Below are positions 11,614 through 20,280 of a stretch of 64,000 nt of DNA, in pieces. Under the pieces are notes generated by a model. The model was not told the origin of the DNA. It saw only the letters and a program-made list of their open reading frames with translations, and searched no databases. The stretch spans positions 6,192,516-6,256,515 of the forward strand of contig NC_070639.1 of the NCBI RefSeq assembly GCF_947347685.1. The letters run 5' to 3'. The first letter of the stretch is position 1. Every line of letters starts with the position of its first letter. This stretch comes from Pleuronectes platessa (taxonomy: Eukaryota > Chordata > Actinopteri > Pleuronectiformes > Pleuronectidae). The position numbers and the translations under genes are program-made.

Positions 11614-11828
11614 GGACCCTTTCACCCGGAGAAGGACCCCGGCCCATCATGATCACAAGTCGTGTAAAGGAGTACGTCCGTAAAGCTGTTTACTCTGAGA
11701 TGGACTTGAGGTACGGCTCTGGGTTTCAACCAGAGTCCACCAGCCCGTATGAGGACTGCGCTCCCCCACCATCCTGCCACCACCTCCCTAAAACAAATCC
11801 CTCATGCCCGACAGATCATATAATGTGA
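11509..11828 (+). pseudogene. Out-of-frame relic of the RTF1 C-terminal region
   Basis: Past the TGA, a +1 frame continues with ...DYYHNVDPFTRRR (up to about 11637), and a further frame reads ITSRVKEYVRKAV...LRYGSGFQPE (about 11650-11735). RTF1 has MDPFTRR followed by ...LNAKYGSGVLPD at the corresponding place, so these are decayed, frameshifted remains of the parental C-terminus. In copy 2 the duplicated block stops just before DPFTRR. The similarity is recalled from family knowledge; an alignment would settle it. Confidence 0.5.
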
Positions 11829-12164
11829 ATGTCATTTAACTATTTCTATATTATAGCATTGGTTTTGTTTATTAATATGTTTGAATGTCACTTGATTTAC
11901 ACTTTAGATAAATTATGTTAGTTAACATATCGTTGTGATTCATTCTGTGTAACTCCTGCTGGTGATGGTTCACTCTGACACATTTTCGATGGGCAATTTC
12001 TGTTGCACAGGCTTTTGCAAGGATAAAAAAAGTTTCTGGCACAAATCTGTAGAACACATCAGATAATGTAACAGTTGCGTTCTTCATAATTTCCCCTGTA
12101 TGTCACCAAATGCAGCGCGTAATTTGGCACACTTTTGCGCTCTTTATCCGCTACTTCACCTGTG
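11829..12164. other. Non-coding spacer
   Basis: AT-rich sequence downstream of RTF1-like copy 1. No gene or repeat recognised. Confidence 0.5.
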
Positions 12165-12475
12165 TTACGCCGGGTTCACACCGTTCACGCCGCGGCTGCC
12201 TAGCGCCGTGAAGCGATCGTTTCGGCATCGAGTTTATTTTTTCCGCTTGACGCGAGCTTATCGCGACAGGAAACACACTGAAAAATGATTTAAAACGATA
12301 TTTTATATGATATAAATTATCAAATATGCATCCAATACTAACCCTAACCCTTCACCTTCTGTTGTCTTGGAGTTTTAATTTTACCACTTTTACCAACCAC
12401 ATTATTTAATGTCCCCCTCTGCCCATCCACTACAGCCACACAAGCAGTCATAAAGATAAAAAGAGAGAGGGGGGC

Positions 12476-12507
12476 TACGTATTCTCCACATAGGCTTGAG
12501 TGGAGAA
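12476..12507. repeat. Hairpin split by the Gypsy insertion
   Basis: Left arm TACGTATTCTCCAC (12476-12489), loop ATAGGCTTGA, right arm beginning GTGGAGAA (12500-12507). The right arm is completed by TACGTA at 17097-17102, after the second GAGAA. Removing the element and one target copy gives a perfect 14-bp inverted repeat with a 10-base loop. Confidence 0.85.
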
Positions 12508-12645
12508 TGTAGTGGCCGGCTAGGGCCAGGTGTGGCGCACTGTTTATATGATGTGATGTTACACGTGAAGAAGAGTCACAATAAAGTTGTCGAGTTACAT
12601 CCTGATCGTTGTGTCCTGGAGTACCAAATATACAGGAACAATACA
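12508..12645 (+). repeat. Gypsy 5' LTR
   Basis: Begins TGTAGTGGCC and ends GGAACAATACA. A TATA-like TTTATATG lies near 12543-12550 and AATAAA at 12580-12585, so U3, R and U5 are all very compressed. Confidence 0.97.
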
Positions 12646-12663
12646 TGGTGTCAGAAGCTAATA
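12646..12663 (+). other. Primer-binding site, probably tRNA-Leu
   Basis: TGGTGTCAGAAGC starts at the first base after the LTR. TGG pairs with the CCA end, and TGGTGTCAG-AG matches the complement of vertebrate tRNA-Leu acceptor ends (TGGTGTCAGGAG). The last bases match poorly, so the tRNA assignment is tentative. Confidence 0.7.
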
Positions 12664-12810
12664 ACCCGCGACAGACAGAGTCTAGTGGTACAGACAACTA
12701 GTGGGAGTAGTTTAACGGTGTGGAGAGTGAAGACGGTGACGTCCGGAGCTAGAGGAAAGTTTGACGGTGAAAGCTAACAACAAGCTAGCGGTAAACTACT
12801 CGCACACAGC

Positions 12811-15800
12811 ATGGATTACCTTCTTACCATCCCACCACCGGGACCCTTCGACTTCGAGCCAAGCTCATGGCCCGCATGGATAAAAAGATTCGAACGCTTC
12901 AGGCTTGCCTCTGGATTGAAAGAAAAAGACAAAGCCTACCAGGTCAATTCTCTCATCTACACAATGGGTGATAAAGCTGACGATATCCTGAGCTCGTTGC
13001 AGTTGGCTGAGGATAAACAAAATGACTATGACGAGGTGAAAAATGCTTTTGATGGACATTTTGTAGGCGTGCATAACGTAATATTTGAACGAGCCAAGTT
13101 TAATAAAAGAAATCAGGAAGTTGGCGAATCTGCAGAGAACTTTATCACAGCAGTGCACAAGTTAGCAGAACATTGCAAATATGGAGCCTTGCGGGAAGAG
13201 TTGATCCGAGACAGGATTGTTGTCGGGATAAGTGATCTGAAATTATCTGAAAAAATGCAGCTCAACCCAAAATTGGATTTAGCTACAGCCATAGTTCAAG
13301 TGAGGCAGCAAGAAGAGGTGAAAAAGCAGCAAGTTGTTCTCCGGTCAGCCGACTCACCGGAGCAAATAGATACAATGTCTTACAATAGCAAGAGACATGC
13401 TTACAGGAACAATTCTGCTCAACGTGTTGGCCGTTTTCAGCCTCAGCATGCTTCAACCAACCCAAAGCAGTGTGGGAAGTGTGGCAAAACCCCTACACAT
13501 GTATGGACTGAATGCCCAGCAAAAGATGCTGAATGTAGAAAATGTCGAAAGAGGGGACACTTTGCATCTGTGTGCAGATCAGCTCTAAACCTGGAATCCA
13601 TTGAGGAGGATTATGTGGCGGCTTATTTGGGAGCTGTTGACCATCCACAGTCAACTACATGGACTGAAATGCTTACCATGAATGGTGGCCCGATGTGCTT
13701 TAAAGTGGACACAGGGGCATCTGTGACTGCCATCCCAGAAACAGAATACACACAAGAGAAATACGGCAGCTACACAGTGACACACAGACCTCTGCTGGGC
13801 CCCGCCAGTCAACCTCTGGATGTAAAAGGGCTAGTGCATGCTGTCATTCAGAGAGGCGACAGAAAAATTGAGGAGGAGGTGTTCATCGTGAAAGACCTGA
13901 CCACACCCTTATTGGGCCTGCCAGCCATTCGCAGACTGCAGATGATTCCTCAGCTCCACAGCATAGACAATGCAGAGACACACTTCCGCTCAACCTACGC
14001 AGATGTCTTTACAGGGCTAGGTAAACTTAAAGGTGAATATAAAATTAAGCTGAAAGACAATGCACCACCCTATGCCCTCTCCGCCCCACGACGTGTAGCC
14101 ATCCCACTCCGGGCCAAAGTTAAAGAGGAACTAGACCGGATGGAGAAAATGGAGGTCATAGCCCGTGTTGAAGAACCAACTGAATGGTGCGCAGGCATGG
14201 TCCCTATTGTGAAAACGTCTGGGAAACTACGCATCTGCGTAGATTTAACTCATTTGAATGAGAGCGTCATCAGCGAGAGACACATCTTACCGGCAGTGGA
14301 TGAGACGCTGGCCAAGCTGGAAGGTGCCAGAGTCTTCACAAAGCTTGACGCGACATCAGGCTTTTGGCAAGTACCACTCCATCAAGACTCAATGCTGTTG
14401 ACCACGTTCATCACACCAGAGGGCCGATACTACTTCAAGAGGTTACCCTTTGGTATATCATCGGCCCCTGAACACTTTCAAAAGAGGATTTCCCAGCTGA
14501 TTGATGGCATTGACGGGGTGCTGTGTCATGCTGATGATGTCCTCATCACAGGAAAGGACCGGGCAGAACACGACGATAGGCTGCACAGGGTGCTACAGAA
14601 ATTCAGAGAGTCTGGGCTCACTCTGAATGAAAAATGCCAGTTTGCACTGACAGAAGTCCGTTTCCTGGGCCATGTCATAAACTCCCAGGGCATCAGAGCA
14701 GACCCGGATAAAATAAAGGCGATCCGTGACATGCCTGAGCCGAAGGATGTGGCAGATGTTCGCCGTTTCATGGGCATGGTGAACTTTGTAGGAAAATTTT
14801 CACCACGCCTGCCTGATTTGACAAAGCCCATCCGCGACCTGTTGAAGACAGAGAACTGCTGGACATGGGGAGCACCACAACAGAAAGCGTTCCTGGACAC
14901 TAAGAACGAATTAGCGTCAGAGACTGTGTTAGCCCAATACAGCCCAAACCATGAAACCATGGTGTCAGCCGATGCCTCTTCGTATGGACTAGGAGGTGTC
15001 TTAACACAAAAACAGCTAGGTGGTGAGTGGAGACCTGTCGTCTTCATTTCAAGAAGTTTGACCAAAGCCGAGTCGAGATATGCTCAAATAGAAAAGGAGG
15101 CTTTAGCTACGACCTGGGCATGTGAGCGCCTGCGCGGATACTTGAGCGGCCTAGATTTTACCATAAGAACAGATCACAAGCCACTCATAACACTCCTGAA
15201 GTCCAGAGCACTGGATGACCTTCCGCCGAGGATTATCAGATTCAGATTAAGGCTGCTCAGATTCAATTTCAACATTATCCATGTCCCAGGTAAAAACCTG
15301 ATAACAGCTGATGCTCTGTCCAGAGCACCTCTTCCAGCCACAGCCACAGAGGATGAGCAAGACCTGGAAAAGGAATGCAAAGCTTACTTGGACAGTGTAG
15401 TAGAAAGCCTGCCAGCCACACCGACAAAGCTGGAACAAATTAAGAGCGCACAAACCTCTGACAACATCTGCAGACGTCTCAGTCGATACATTGCGAACGG
15501 CTGGCCGGAACACAGACGAGATGTACACGAGTTGCTGTTGCCCTACTGGCCTGAAAGGTCAGTCCTGCATGAAGGAGGAGGACTGCTCATGAAAGGTGAG
15601 AGACTCCTAATCCCTGAACACATGAGACCTGACATCCTACAGAGACTTCACCAGGGACATCAGGGTATCAACAAATGCCTAGCTAGGGCTAGAGAATCTG
15701 TCTGGTGGCCAGGCATCACGTCTGTTGTAAAGCAGATGGTCGAGAGATGCGAGATTTGTGCACGTGAAGCTCAATCACCTGTCGAGCCGCTGCTCACAAC

Positions 15801-16605
15801 CGACCTCCCGAACAGACCATGGCAGAGGGTGGCAGCAGATCTTTTCCAATGGCAGAATGGGAACTATTTAGTCATGATAGACTACTTCTCTCGCTATATT
15901 GAGGTTTGCACCCTACCTGGAGGTACAACAGCTAAACAGACCATTGCAAGATTTAAAGCTGTGTTTGCTAGGTATGGATGCCCAGAAGTGCTCGTCACGG
16001 ACAACGTTCCCAAGTTTTCCTGTCATGAATTCTCTCAGTTTGCAAGAGATTATGACTTTACACATGTGACAAGCAGCCCCCGTTATCCCCGCAGCAATGG
16101 GGAGGCTGAACGGGCCGTCAGAACTGTTAAATCTCTTTTAGAGAAAGAGGGAGATTTCCACAAAGCTCTGCTGGCCTACAGGTCTACTCCATTGGCACAC
16201 GGGACCTCCCCAGCACAACTACTGATGGGGAGGAGAATCAGAACACCAGTCCCGGTGTCACCGCTGCAGCTACAACCACAGTGGCCTGATCTCAAAGAAT
16301 TCAGAGAAAAGGACACTGCGTTGAAACTGCGACAGCAACAAACCTTCAACCGGAGACACCGCACTCAAACCCTGCCACCTCTTCAGTCTGGACAGCAGGT
16401 GTGGGTCGGACCCACACGCACCAGAGGGAGAGTCGTGGGCCCTGCACCTACACCACGTTCATATGAGGTAGAGACACCGGACGGAGGACGGCTGCGACGC
16501 AACCGTGCACACCTCAGGGAAGTACCAGTGCCCTCAACATCAGGTGACATGTCAATGACTAGATCAGGGAGACTTTCTAGGGCTCCGGAAAGACTGGACC
16601 TTTGA
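12811..16605 (+). CDS. Gag-Pol polyprotein of the Gypsy element
   Basis: One frame of 1264 codons. Gag-like N-terminus (about 1-215) is followed by two zinc knuckles: CGKC..H..C (221-235, slightly long spacing) and canonical CRKCRKRGHFASVC (242-255). Aspartic protease motif DTGAS is at 300-304. Reverse transcriptase spans about 420-640, with KLDATSGFW (D513) and CHADDV (D575, D576), plus RLPFGISSAP. RNase H spans about 715-840, with putative catalytic D721, E763 and D788. Integrase has an HHCC zinc site (H947, H950, C980, C983) and a D1010-D1064-E1100 triad with exactly 35 residues between the last two. The residue after the second D-N, normally Gly (TDNGP), is Val (TDNVP). There is no env and no frameshift between gag and pol, so Gag must be released by proteolysis. 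The start ATG is the first in frame after the PBS leader. The element encodes its own replication functions and plays no evident host role. Confidence 0.96.
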   Translation: MDYLLTIPPPGPFDFEPSSWPAWIKRFERFRLASGLKEKDKAYQVNSLIYTMGDKADDILSSLQLAEDKQNDYDEVKNAFDGHFVGVHNVIFERAKFNKRNQEVGESAENFITAVHKLAEHCKYGALREELIRDRIVVGISDLKLSEKMQLNPKLDLATAIVQVRQQEEVKKQQVVLRSADSPEQIDTMSYNSKRHAYRNNSAQRVGRFQPQHASTNPKQCGKCGKTPTHVWTECPAKDAECRKCRKRGHFASVCRSALNLESIEEDYVAAYLGAVDHPQSTTWTEMLTMNGGPMCFKVDTGASVTAIPETEYTQEKYGSYTVTHRPLLGPASQPLDVKGLVHAVIQRGDRKIEEEVFIVKDLTTPLLGLPAIRRLQMIPQLHSIDNAETHFRSTYADVFTGLGKLKGEYKIKLKDNAPPYALSAPRRVAIPLRAKVKEELDRMEKMEVIARVEEPTEWCAGMVPIVKTSGKLRICVDLTHLNESVISERHILPAVDETLAKLEGARVFTKLDATSGFWQVPLHQDSMLLTTFITPEGRYYFKRLPFGISSAPEHFQKRISQLIDGIDGVLCHADDVLITGKDRAEHDDRLHRVLQKFRESGLTLNEKCQFALTEVRFLGHVINSQGIRADPDKIKAIRDMPEPKDVADVRRFMGMVNFVGKFSPRLPDLTKPIRDLLKTENCWTWGAPQQKAFLDTKNELASETVLAQYSPNHETMVSADASSYGLGGVLTQKQLGGEWRPVVFISRSLTKAESRYAQIEKEALATTWACERLRGYLSGLDFTIRTDHKPLITLLKSRALDDLPPRIIRFRLRLLRFNFNIIHVPGKNLITADALSRAPLPATATEDEQDLEKECKAYLDSVVESLPATPTKLEQIKSAQTSDNICRRLSRYIANGWPEHRRDVHELLLPYWPERSVLHEGGGLLMKGERLLIPEHMRPDILQRLHQGHQGINKCLARARESVWWPGITSVVKQMVERCEICAREAQSPVEPLLTTDLPNRPWQRVAADLFQWQNGNYLVMIDYFSRYIEVCTLPGGTTAKQTIARFKAVFARYGCPEVLVTDNVPKFSCHEFSQFARDYDFTHVTSSPRYPRSNGEAERAVRTVKSLLEKEGDFHKALLAYRSTPLAHGTSPAQLLMGRRIRTPVPVSPLQLQPQWPDLKEFREKDTALKLRQQQTFNRRHRTQTLPPLQSGQQVWVGPTRTRGRVVGPAPTPRSYEVETPDGGRLRRNRAHLREVPVPSTSGDMSMTRSGRLSRAPERLDL

Positions 16606-16941
16606 ACATTACACACACACACCTACACACATTACGAAGGACAGAAAAGAATAACATGAAAAGATGTTAAAACAAATGAAAAGTCATAATGTTCTGTTGG
16701 AAGAGTGAAATGTCTAGTTGAAAAGCTGTGTTCTGAGTTGATGCATCTAGTGAGTAATCCCATACAATAGCACAGTAAAGTATAATATCTTCTGTTAGTT
16801 TCTCAGTTCAGACTTATAAGTTTTAATAAGGATTTGAGTAAATTCCTGAGATTATAAGATACGTTAGGAAACTAAAGTAGCTATATTGTTGAATGCACTT
16901 TGTCATCTTGAGGTTCTGACAAAGAAGTTAAACGTTCATCT
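16606..16941 (+). other. Gypsy 3' untranslated region
   Basis: About 340 AT-rich bases between the gag-pol stop and the PPT. There is no env-like or other frame. Confidence 0.75.
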
Positions 16942-16953
16942 AAAAGGGGGAGA
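16942..16953 (+). other. Polypurine tract of the Gypsy element
   Basis: AAAAGGGGGAGA directly abuts the 3' LTR. It is the expected primer for plus-strand DNA synthesis. Confidence 0.9.
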
Positions 16954-17091
16954 TGTAGTGGCCGGCTAGGGCCAGGTGTGGCGCACTGTTTATATGATGT
17001 GATGTTACACGTGAAGAAGAGTCACAATAAAGTTGTCGAGTTACATCCTGATCGTTGTGTCCTGGAGTACCAAATATACAGGAACAATACA
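16954..17091 (+). repeat. Gypsy 3' LTR
   Basis: Identical to the 5' LTR over 138 bases. AATAAA is at 17026-17031, and the right edge is followed by the GAGAA target duplication. Confidence 0.97.
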
Positions 17092-17157
17092 GAGAATACG
17101 TAATTTACCCTCGACACCCGACATTTAACGGAGCAAACAGCGGAGAAGTTCTTCAAC

Positions 17158-17290
17158 ATGGATGACATTAAATTAATAATTGAAGTTGAGAAGTAACTTG
17201 AGTTGTATGATTCTCAGCATATGTTGTATAAAGACAACAACAAAAAAGACACATGTTGGGACGCTGTTGCAGTTAATGTTGGAGCAACAA
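17158..17290 (+). pseudogene. MADF/Myb-like exon relic of a Harbinger-type element
   Basis: From ATG at 17158 the translation is MDDIKLIIEVEK, a stop (TAA, 17194-17196), then LELYDSQHMLYKDNNKKDTC and W.AVAVNVGA. This is the first part of a MADF domain (helix-turn-helix DNA-binding; typical LI..V...P.LYD...YKD...R...W..IA..LG). The stop replaces the aromatic codon usual before 'PELYD'. A strong donor, GTAAGT, follows at 17291-17296, as in spliced Harbinger Myb-like genes. Lying inside the Harbinger-like ends, it is that transposon's accessory-protein gene, now dead. Confidence 0.68.
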
Positions 17291-17494
17291 GTAAGTATAT
17301 GCTTGAAAAAAATGATTAAATGCCGTTTTTACTGCAGGCTGATAACAGCAGAAGTGTGTGATATTATTAGTAATGCGCGGCGCTTCGGCATCGCTACCGC
17401 GTCCGGTGTGAACAGCCAAGAGCCGGCGCTCTAGGGATTAGCGCTTACACCACGCTTCGGCGTCGCTTCCGCGTCCGGTGTGAACCCGGCGTTA

Positions 17495-17669
17495 TAAAGC
17501 GGCGCACAAGGACCTAGATCGTTTTCAGGGCCACACTGCAAAAAAAACGGTCCACCCCCACTCATTGTTTTCTTCATCCACATCTGTTCCGTAAAGCTGC
17601 GGCTGCTGTGCGTAAAGCTGCGTTTCCAGTAAATAGGCAAGTTTTCACTTTGATGGCAGGAGCACTAAC
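17495..17669 (+). promoter_or_regulatory. Presumed 5' UTR/proximal promoter of the sypl1-like gene
   Basis: The 175 bases between the right end of the Harbinger-like element and the sypl ATG. No clear TATA box or CpG cluster stands out. The proximal regulatory DNA therefore abuts transposon sequence directly. Confidence 0.3.
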
Positions 17670-17741
17670 ATGATGACAGGGTTCAGGCTCAACTTGTCAC
17701 CACTGAAGGAGCCGCTGGGCTTCCTCAAACTGGTGGAGTGG
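17670..17741 (+). CDS. sypl1: Synaptophysin-like (pantophysin-type) first coding exon
   Basis: The exon reads MMTGFRLNLSPLKEPLGFLK followed by LVEW, and ends in phase 0 at TGG directly before GTAAGT (17742-17747), a consensus splice donor. Vertebrate SYPL1/pantophysin has ...INLNPLKEPLGFIKVLEW at its N-terminus just before the first transmembrane helix; synaptophysin itself reads ...VKEPLGFVKVLQW. The closest resemblance is to SYPL1. The family are four-helix MARVEL-domain vesicle proteins; this exon supplies the short cytoplasmic N-terminus. Two adjacent ATGs (17670 and 17673) could start it. No second exon (expected ...IFAFATCGG...) was found in the 46 kb downstream, so either intron 1 is very long or the exon is an orphan. 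Confidence 0.82.
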
Positions 17742-17791
17742 GTAAGTTAGATGTACATAAGTGTGTTTGTGTCTATGAAAAGGGAGAGAGA

Positions 17792-17793
<2 letters not shown>

Positions 17794-17833
<40 letters not shown>
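17794..17833. repeat. (GT)n microsatellite
   Basis: About 20 uninterrupted GT units, 50 bases inside the sypl1-like intron. Confidence 0.97.
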
Positions 17834-17834
<1 letters not shown>

Positions 17835-18410
17835 ATATCAAGAGGACAGGGAGGTTCAGTTCTTTTCCTCGCTCCTTGGACTTTCCCCTTCTCTTCCTGG
17901 CGTTGTTTCACCCTCGAGAAAAAAGACAACTCTTAATCTGTTTCAGGAGGAATTTGTTCAAAAAGTATATTTTCAAACCCCAGAACTTCATCACACATTC
18001 ATAGAAAGATACATTAACTTCTCTTTATGCTTTACTTCCATCTGCACCTTGGAGATTTGGCTAAATGTGTAATTTTAAAGTGAAATGTTTGGATCGAACT
18101 CATGTAATCCAATTTAATTAGTGTCCAACACAAGAATAACGGTGACAGAAAGTCCTCACACACTTATATATATACTAAATTTATATATCTCAGGTTTAAA
18201 GTGACAAATTAACTTAGTATGATGCAGAAGAGTTGGTTTAAGTGAGGAAAACCAAACCAGGAATACGTCCACCATTACAGTAATTATGGTTTTTCTTGTA
18301 CATAATTTTATTGCCTTCTTCTATTTGCATCCTTACAAACTTTAAATTGAGATTGGAAAGGTTGAAAGTGACTAACCAAAACGGGTCGATTGTAATTTAC
18401 TTTTCATTAA
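17834..18410. other. Intronic or non-coding stretch
   Basis: AT-rich, no exon recognised. Confidence 0.5.
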
Positions 18411-19625
18411 CCCTTGTATGGTGTTCGGGTCTGTTGGACCCGTTTTCAATGTTTGCTAAAAGAACAAAGATGCGATAAATATTTTTTTCAACCTGAGACT
18501 CATTGGCCTTGGCTCATTTTCTGTGATGAACATATAAAGGTACATATATTCAGTGAATTTACACTTTACAACCCCCCCTACACATTTATATTACATATGT
18601 GATGTTCGGGTCCACTGGACCCAGGACTACATAAAGTGTTAAATTGTATATTTCAATCACCTCTGCTCCCACATTCCTGCACATTTACGTAAAAGTTCTC
18701 TGCCAGTTACTGCATCCCACAAGGATTCTGTTGATTCCCCTTTGGATTTGAAAACTCCAGCACGGATAATAACCCCAAAGTATGCAAATAAATGGGTTTG
18801 GTCCATCTCATTCTAGCTTTCTACGAAAACATGCTGTCCCTCCAAATTAGTGCAATCCAGAATGATTTTCGTGATGAAAAGTTCGTAAGAAGGCTTGATG
18901 TCCTGCACATGAGTCACTGCTATCCGTGTAGGAGCTGATTGCACATTATTACATTGGTAGCCACACGGGGTGGCTAAAGTGCAAAAAGACCATTAAATTG
19001 TCATAATTTTTTGTCGTCCATATGTTGGCTGCTGATGGCCTGGCCTGGATTTGGGACTGGCTGCAGATTAACTTTTTACGTAGCTGGCTGATGGTCAATC
19101 TCATCCTCTTCTAACCCAAACTCACTGTCAGACTCTGAATTGACAGAAACATGATTTTCATATTCTCTAAACTTTTCCCCTTCATTGTCTTCCGAAGATT
19201 TTCTCTCTTCAAAAATAATTTCTAGATACTGTATCTGTTCATTGGGGCTCGTGTGTAGACTGACATGAGTGTGTTCAATTTCTAATTAAGTTCAATAAAT
19301 AAAGTCAATACTGATGAAAACCTTGTTTCATATTCGTTTTTTCCAATCATATCTTGATTGTAATTGATGTTTATTTGTTTAATTGCATTTTATCACAAAA
19401 AACGAAAAGCACTTTAATTCATGAATGTGATTTAACAGGAGTAAATGACAAATATGAACCATATATGCTGTTTATATTGCTTGTTATTGGGATAAAGTTA
19501 AAATCTGTTAAGTATTTTTACATATATTGTTGTAGCTGTATTGATTGAAAGACCGAATAATGCGGTGGGTCCACCAGACCTATGAACATTGATTGGGTGA
19601 CCAAATCATGAACACCACACAAGGG
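18411..19625. mobile_element. piggyBac-like element, degenerate
   Basis: The left end CCCTTGTATGGTGTTC (18411-18426) and the right end, whose reverse complement is CCCTTGTGTGGTGTTC (19610-19625), are 15/16 identical inverted repeats. They start with the CCC(T)T typical of piggyBac. The left flank is TTAA (18407-18410) and the right flank TTAG (19626-19629), so the canonical TTAA target duplication has one mutation. Sub-terminal 'GGACCC' motifs recur near both ends (18436, 18609, 19570). The interior is AT-rich with broken transposase remains, about 1.2 kb in all, so the copy is dead. Confidence 0.78.
19076..19276 (-). pseudogene. Probable piggyBac transposase N-terminal fragment
   Basis: On the minus strand 66 codons stay open and encode a very acidic, Ser-rich stretch (EERKSSEDNEGEKF..., then SVNSESDSEFGLEEDEIDHQ) before TAA. 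Acidic, poorly conserved N-termini are usual in piggyBac transposases, and the position inside piggyBac-like ends fits. The catalytic core (DDD) could not be recognised further along, so the identification rests mainly on context. Confidence 0.4.
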
Positions 19626-19629
19626 TTAG

Positions 19630-19929
19630 AGAAGATTTTCTCCCTTTAGTTGTCTTCCTCACACAATTGGGATCTTTGAAGTTTAAAGTGACAATTAAAC
19701 TTTGAGGAAGAGGAATTGTATATTGAGGCAAATCAAACATTTTCCTTTGTGACAGGCATTAAGTTATTTTTTTAGTTTTGAGGCATCAGCACAATGAGGC
19801 TGATGAGCAGAAGCTGAACAAACCCTCATTTACTCAACAACAAAATATCACTTACTAAATTTCGAATGTAGATCAATATTCAAATAATGATGCAATCAAA
19901 AGAAACAAACTTTACCGTGTTAAATCCTT
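19630..19929. other. Non-coding stretch
   Basis: No gene or repeat recognised. Confidence 0.5.
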
Positions 19930-20070
19930 GGATCTCACCCTGATCTGGATCCACACCAAATTTCGAAGGGGTTCTTCCCTTACCCATACAGCTCGTCCTT
20001 CAGCCAGGTTTCATGGTTAATCTGTCTAGTCCTTTTTGTATGATTCTGCCAATTAACTGACAAACAATCT
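19930..20070 (+). repeat. Family B repeat fragment
   Basis: A diverged copy of the family B block (CTGATCTGGATCCACACCAA..., then CCTTTTTGTATGATTCTGCC and ACTGACAAAC). It parallels 3866-4116. Confidence 0.4.
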
Positions 20071-20280
20071 CAGGCGAAATGTACAATTACCAAAAATTCT
20101 GACATAATTATCTAGTTAATTCAGCTTCCATTTGGTTTTCTTTGTTTGATATGAAACTAAATTGTTCTGTGCACAAAGAAAATGAACAAAGGAAACAATC
20201 AGCATGTTAATAGATGACAAAAAATTATCGAGACTAATAAAAACAAACAAATATTTAACTATTTAATTGTTGTCATCAAC
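20071..20280. other. Non-coding spacer
   Basis: AT-rich, nothing recognised. Confidence 0.45.

Larger units (their letters stand above)
12508..17091 (+). mobile_element. Complete Ty3/Gypsy LTR retrotransposon (Mag-like)
   Basis: A 4584-bp element with every expected part: 138-bp LTRs identical at all positions as read, a 5-bp target duplication GAGAA (12503-12507 and 17092-17096), a primer-binding site directly after the 5' LTR, a polypurine tract directly before the 3' LTR, and one gag-pol frame (12811-16605) with no stop or frameshift. Domain order protease-RT-RNase H-integrase places it in Ty3/Gypsy. The small size, very short LTRs, two CCHC knuckles, HADD in place of YxDD in reverse transcriptase, and no env or chromodomain suggest the Mag-like branch, though a tree is needed. 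Identical LTRs point to recent insertion, but 138 bp is a weak clock. It sits inside an older Harbinger-like element about 0.58 kb upstream of the sypl1-like exon. Confidence 0.97.
12168..17491. mobile_element. PIF/Harbinger-like DNA transposon, split by a Gypsy insertion
   Basis: The left end CGCCGGGTTCACACCG (12168-12183) and right end CGGTGTGAACCCGGCG (17476-17491) are perfect 16-bp inverted repeats. Each is flanked by TTA (12165-12167 and 17492-17494), the 3-bp target duplication typical of PIF/Harbinger. Without the Gypsy element and one target copy it would be about 0.73 kb, so it is non-autonomous or internally deleted. The right sub-terminal block is tandemly duplicated (CGCTTCGGC...CGGTGTGAAC at 17379-17413 and again at 17454-17486). 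It includes a MADF/Myb-like exon relic, matching the two-gene structure (Myb-like protein plus transposase) of this superfamily. Confidence 0.68.

Noticed and set aside
14526..15065. Antisense open frame across the Gypsy RT/RNase H region
   Set aside because: The sense strand is a long unmistakable gag-pol frame; the antisense frame is its shadow.
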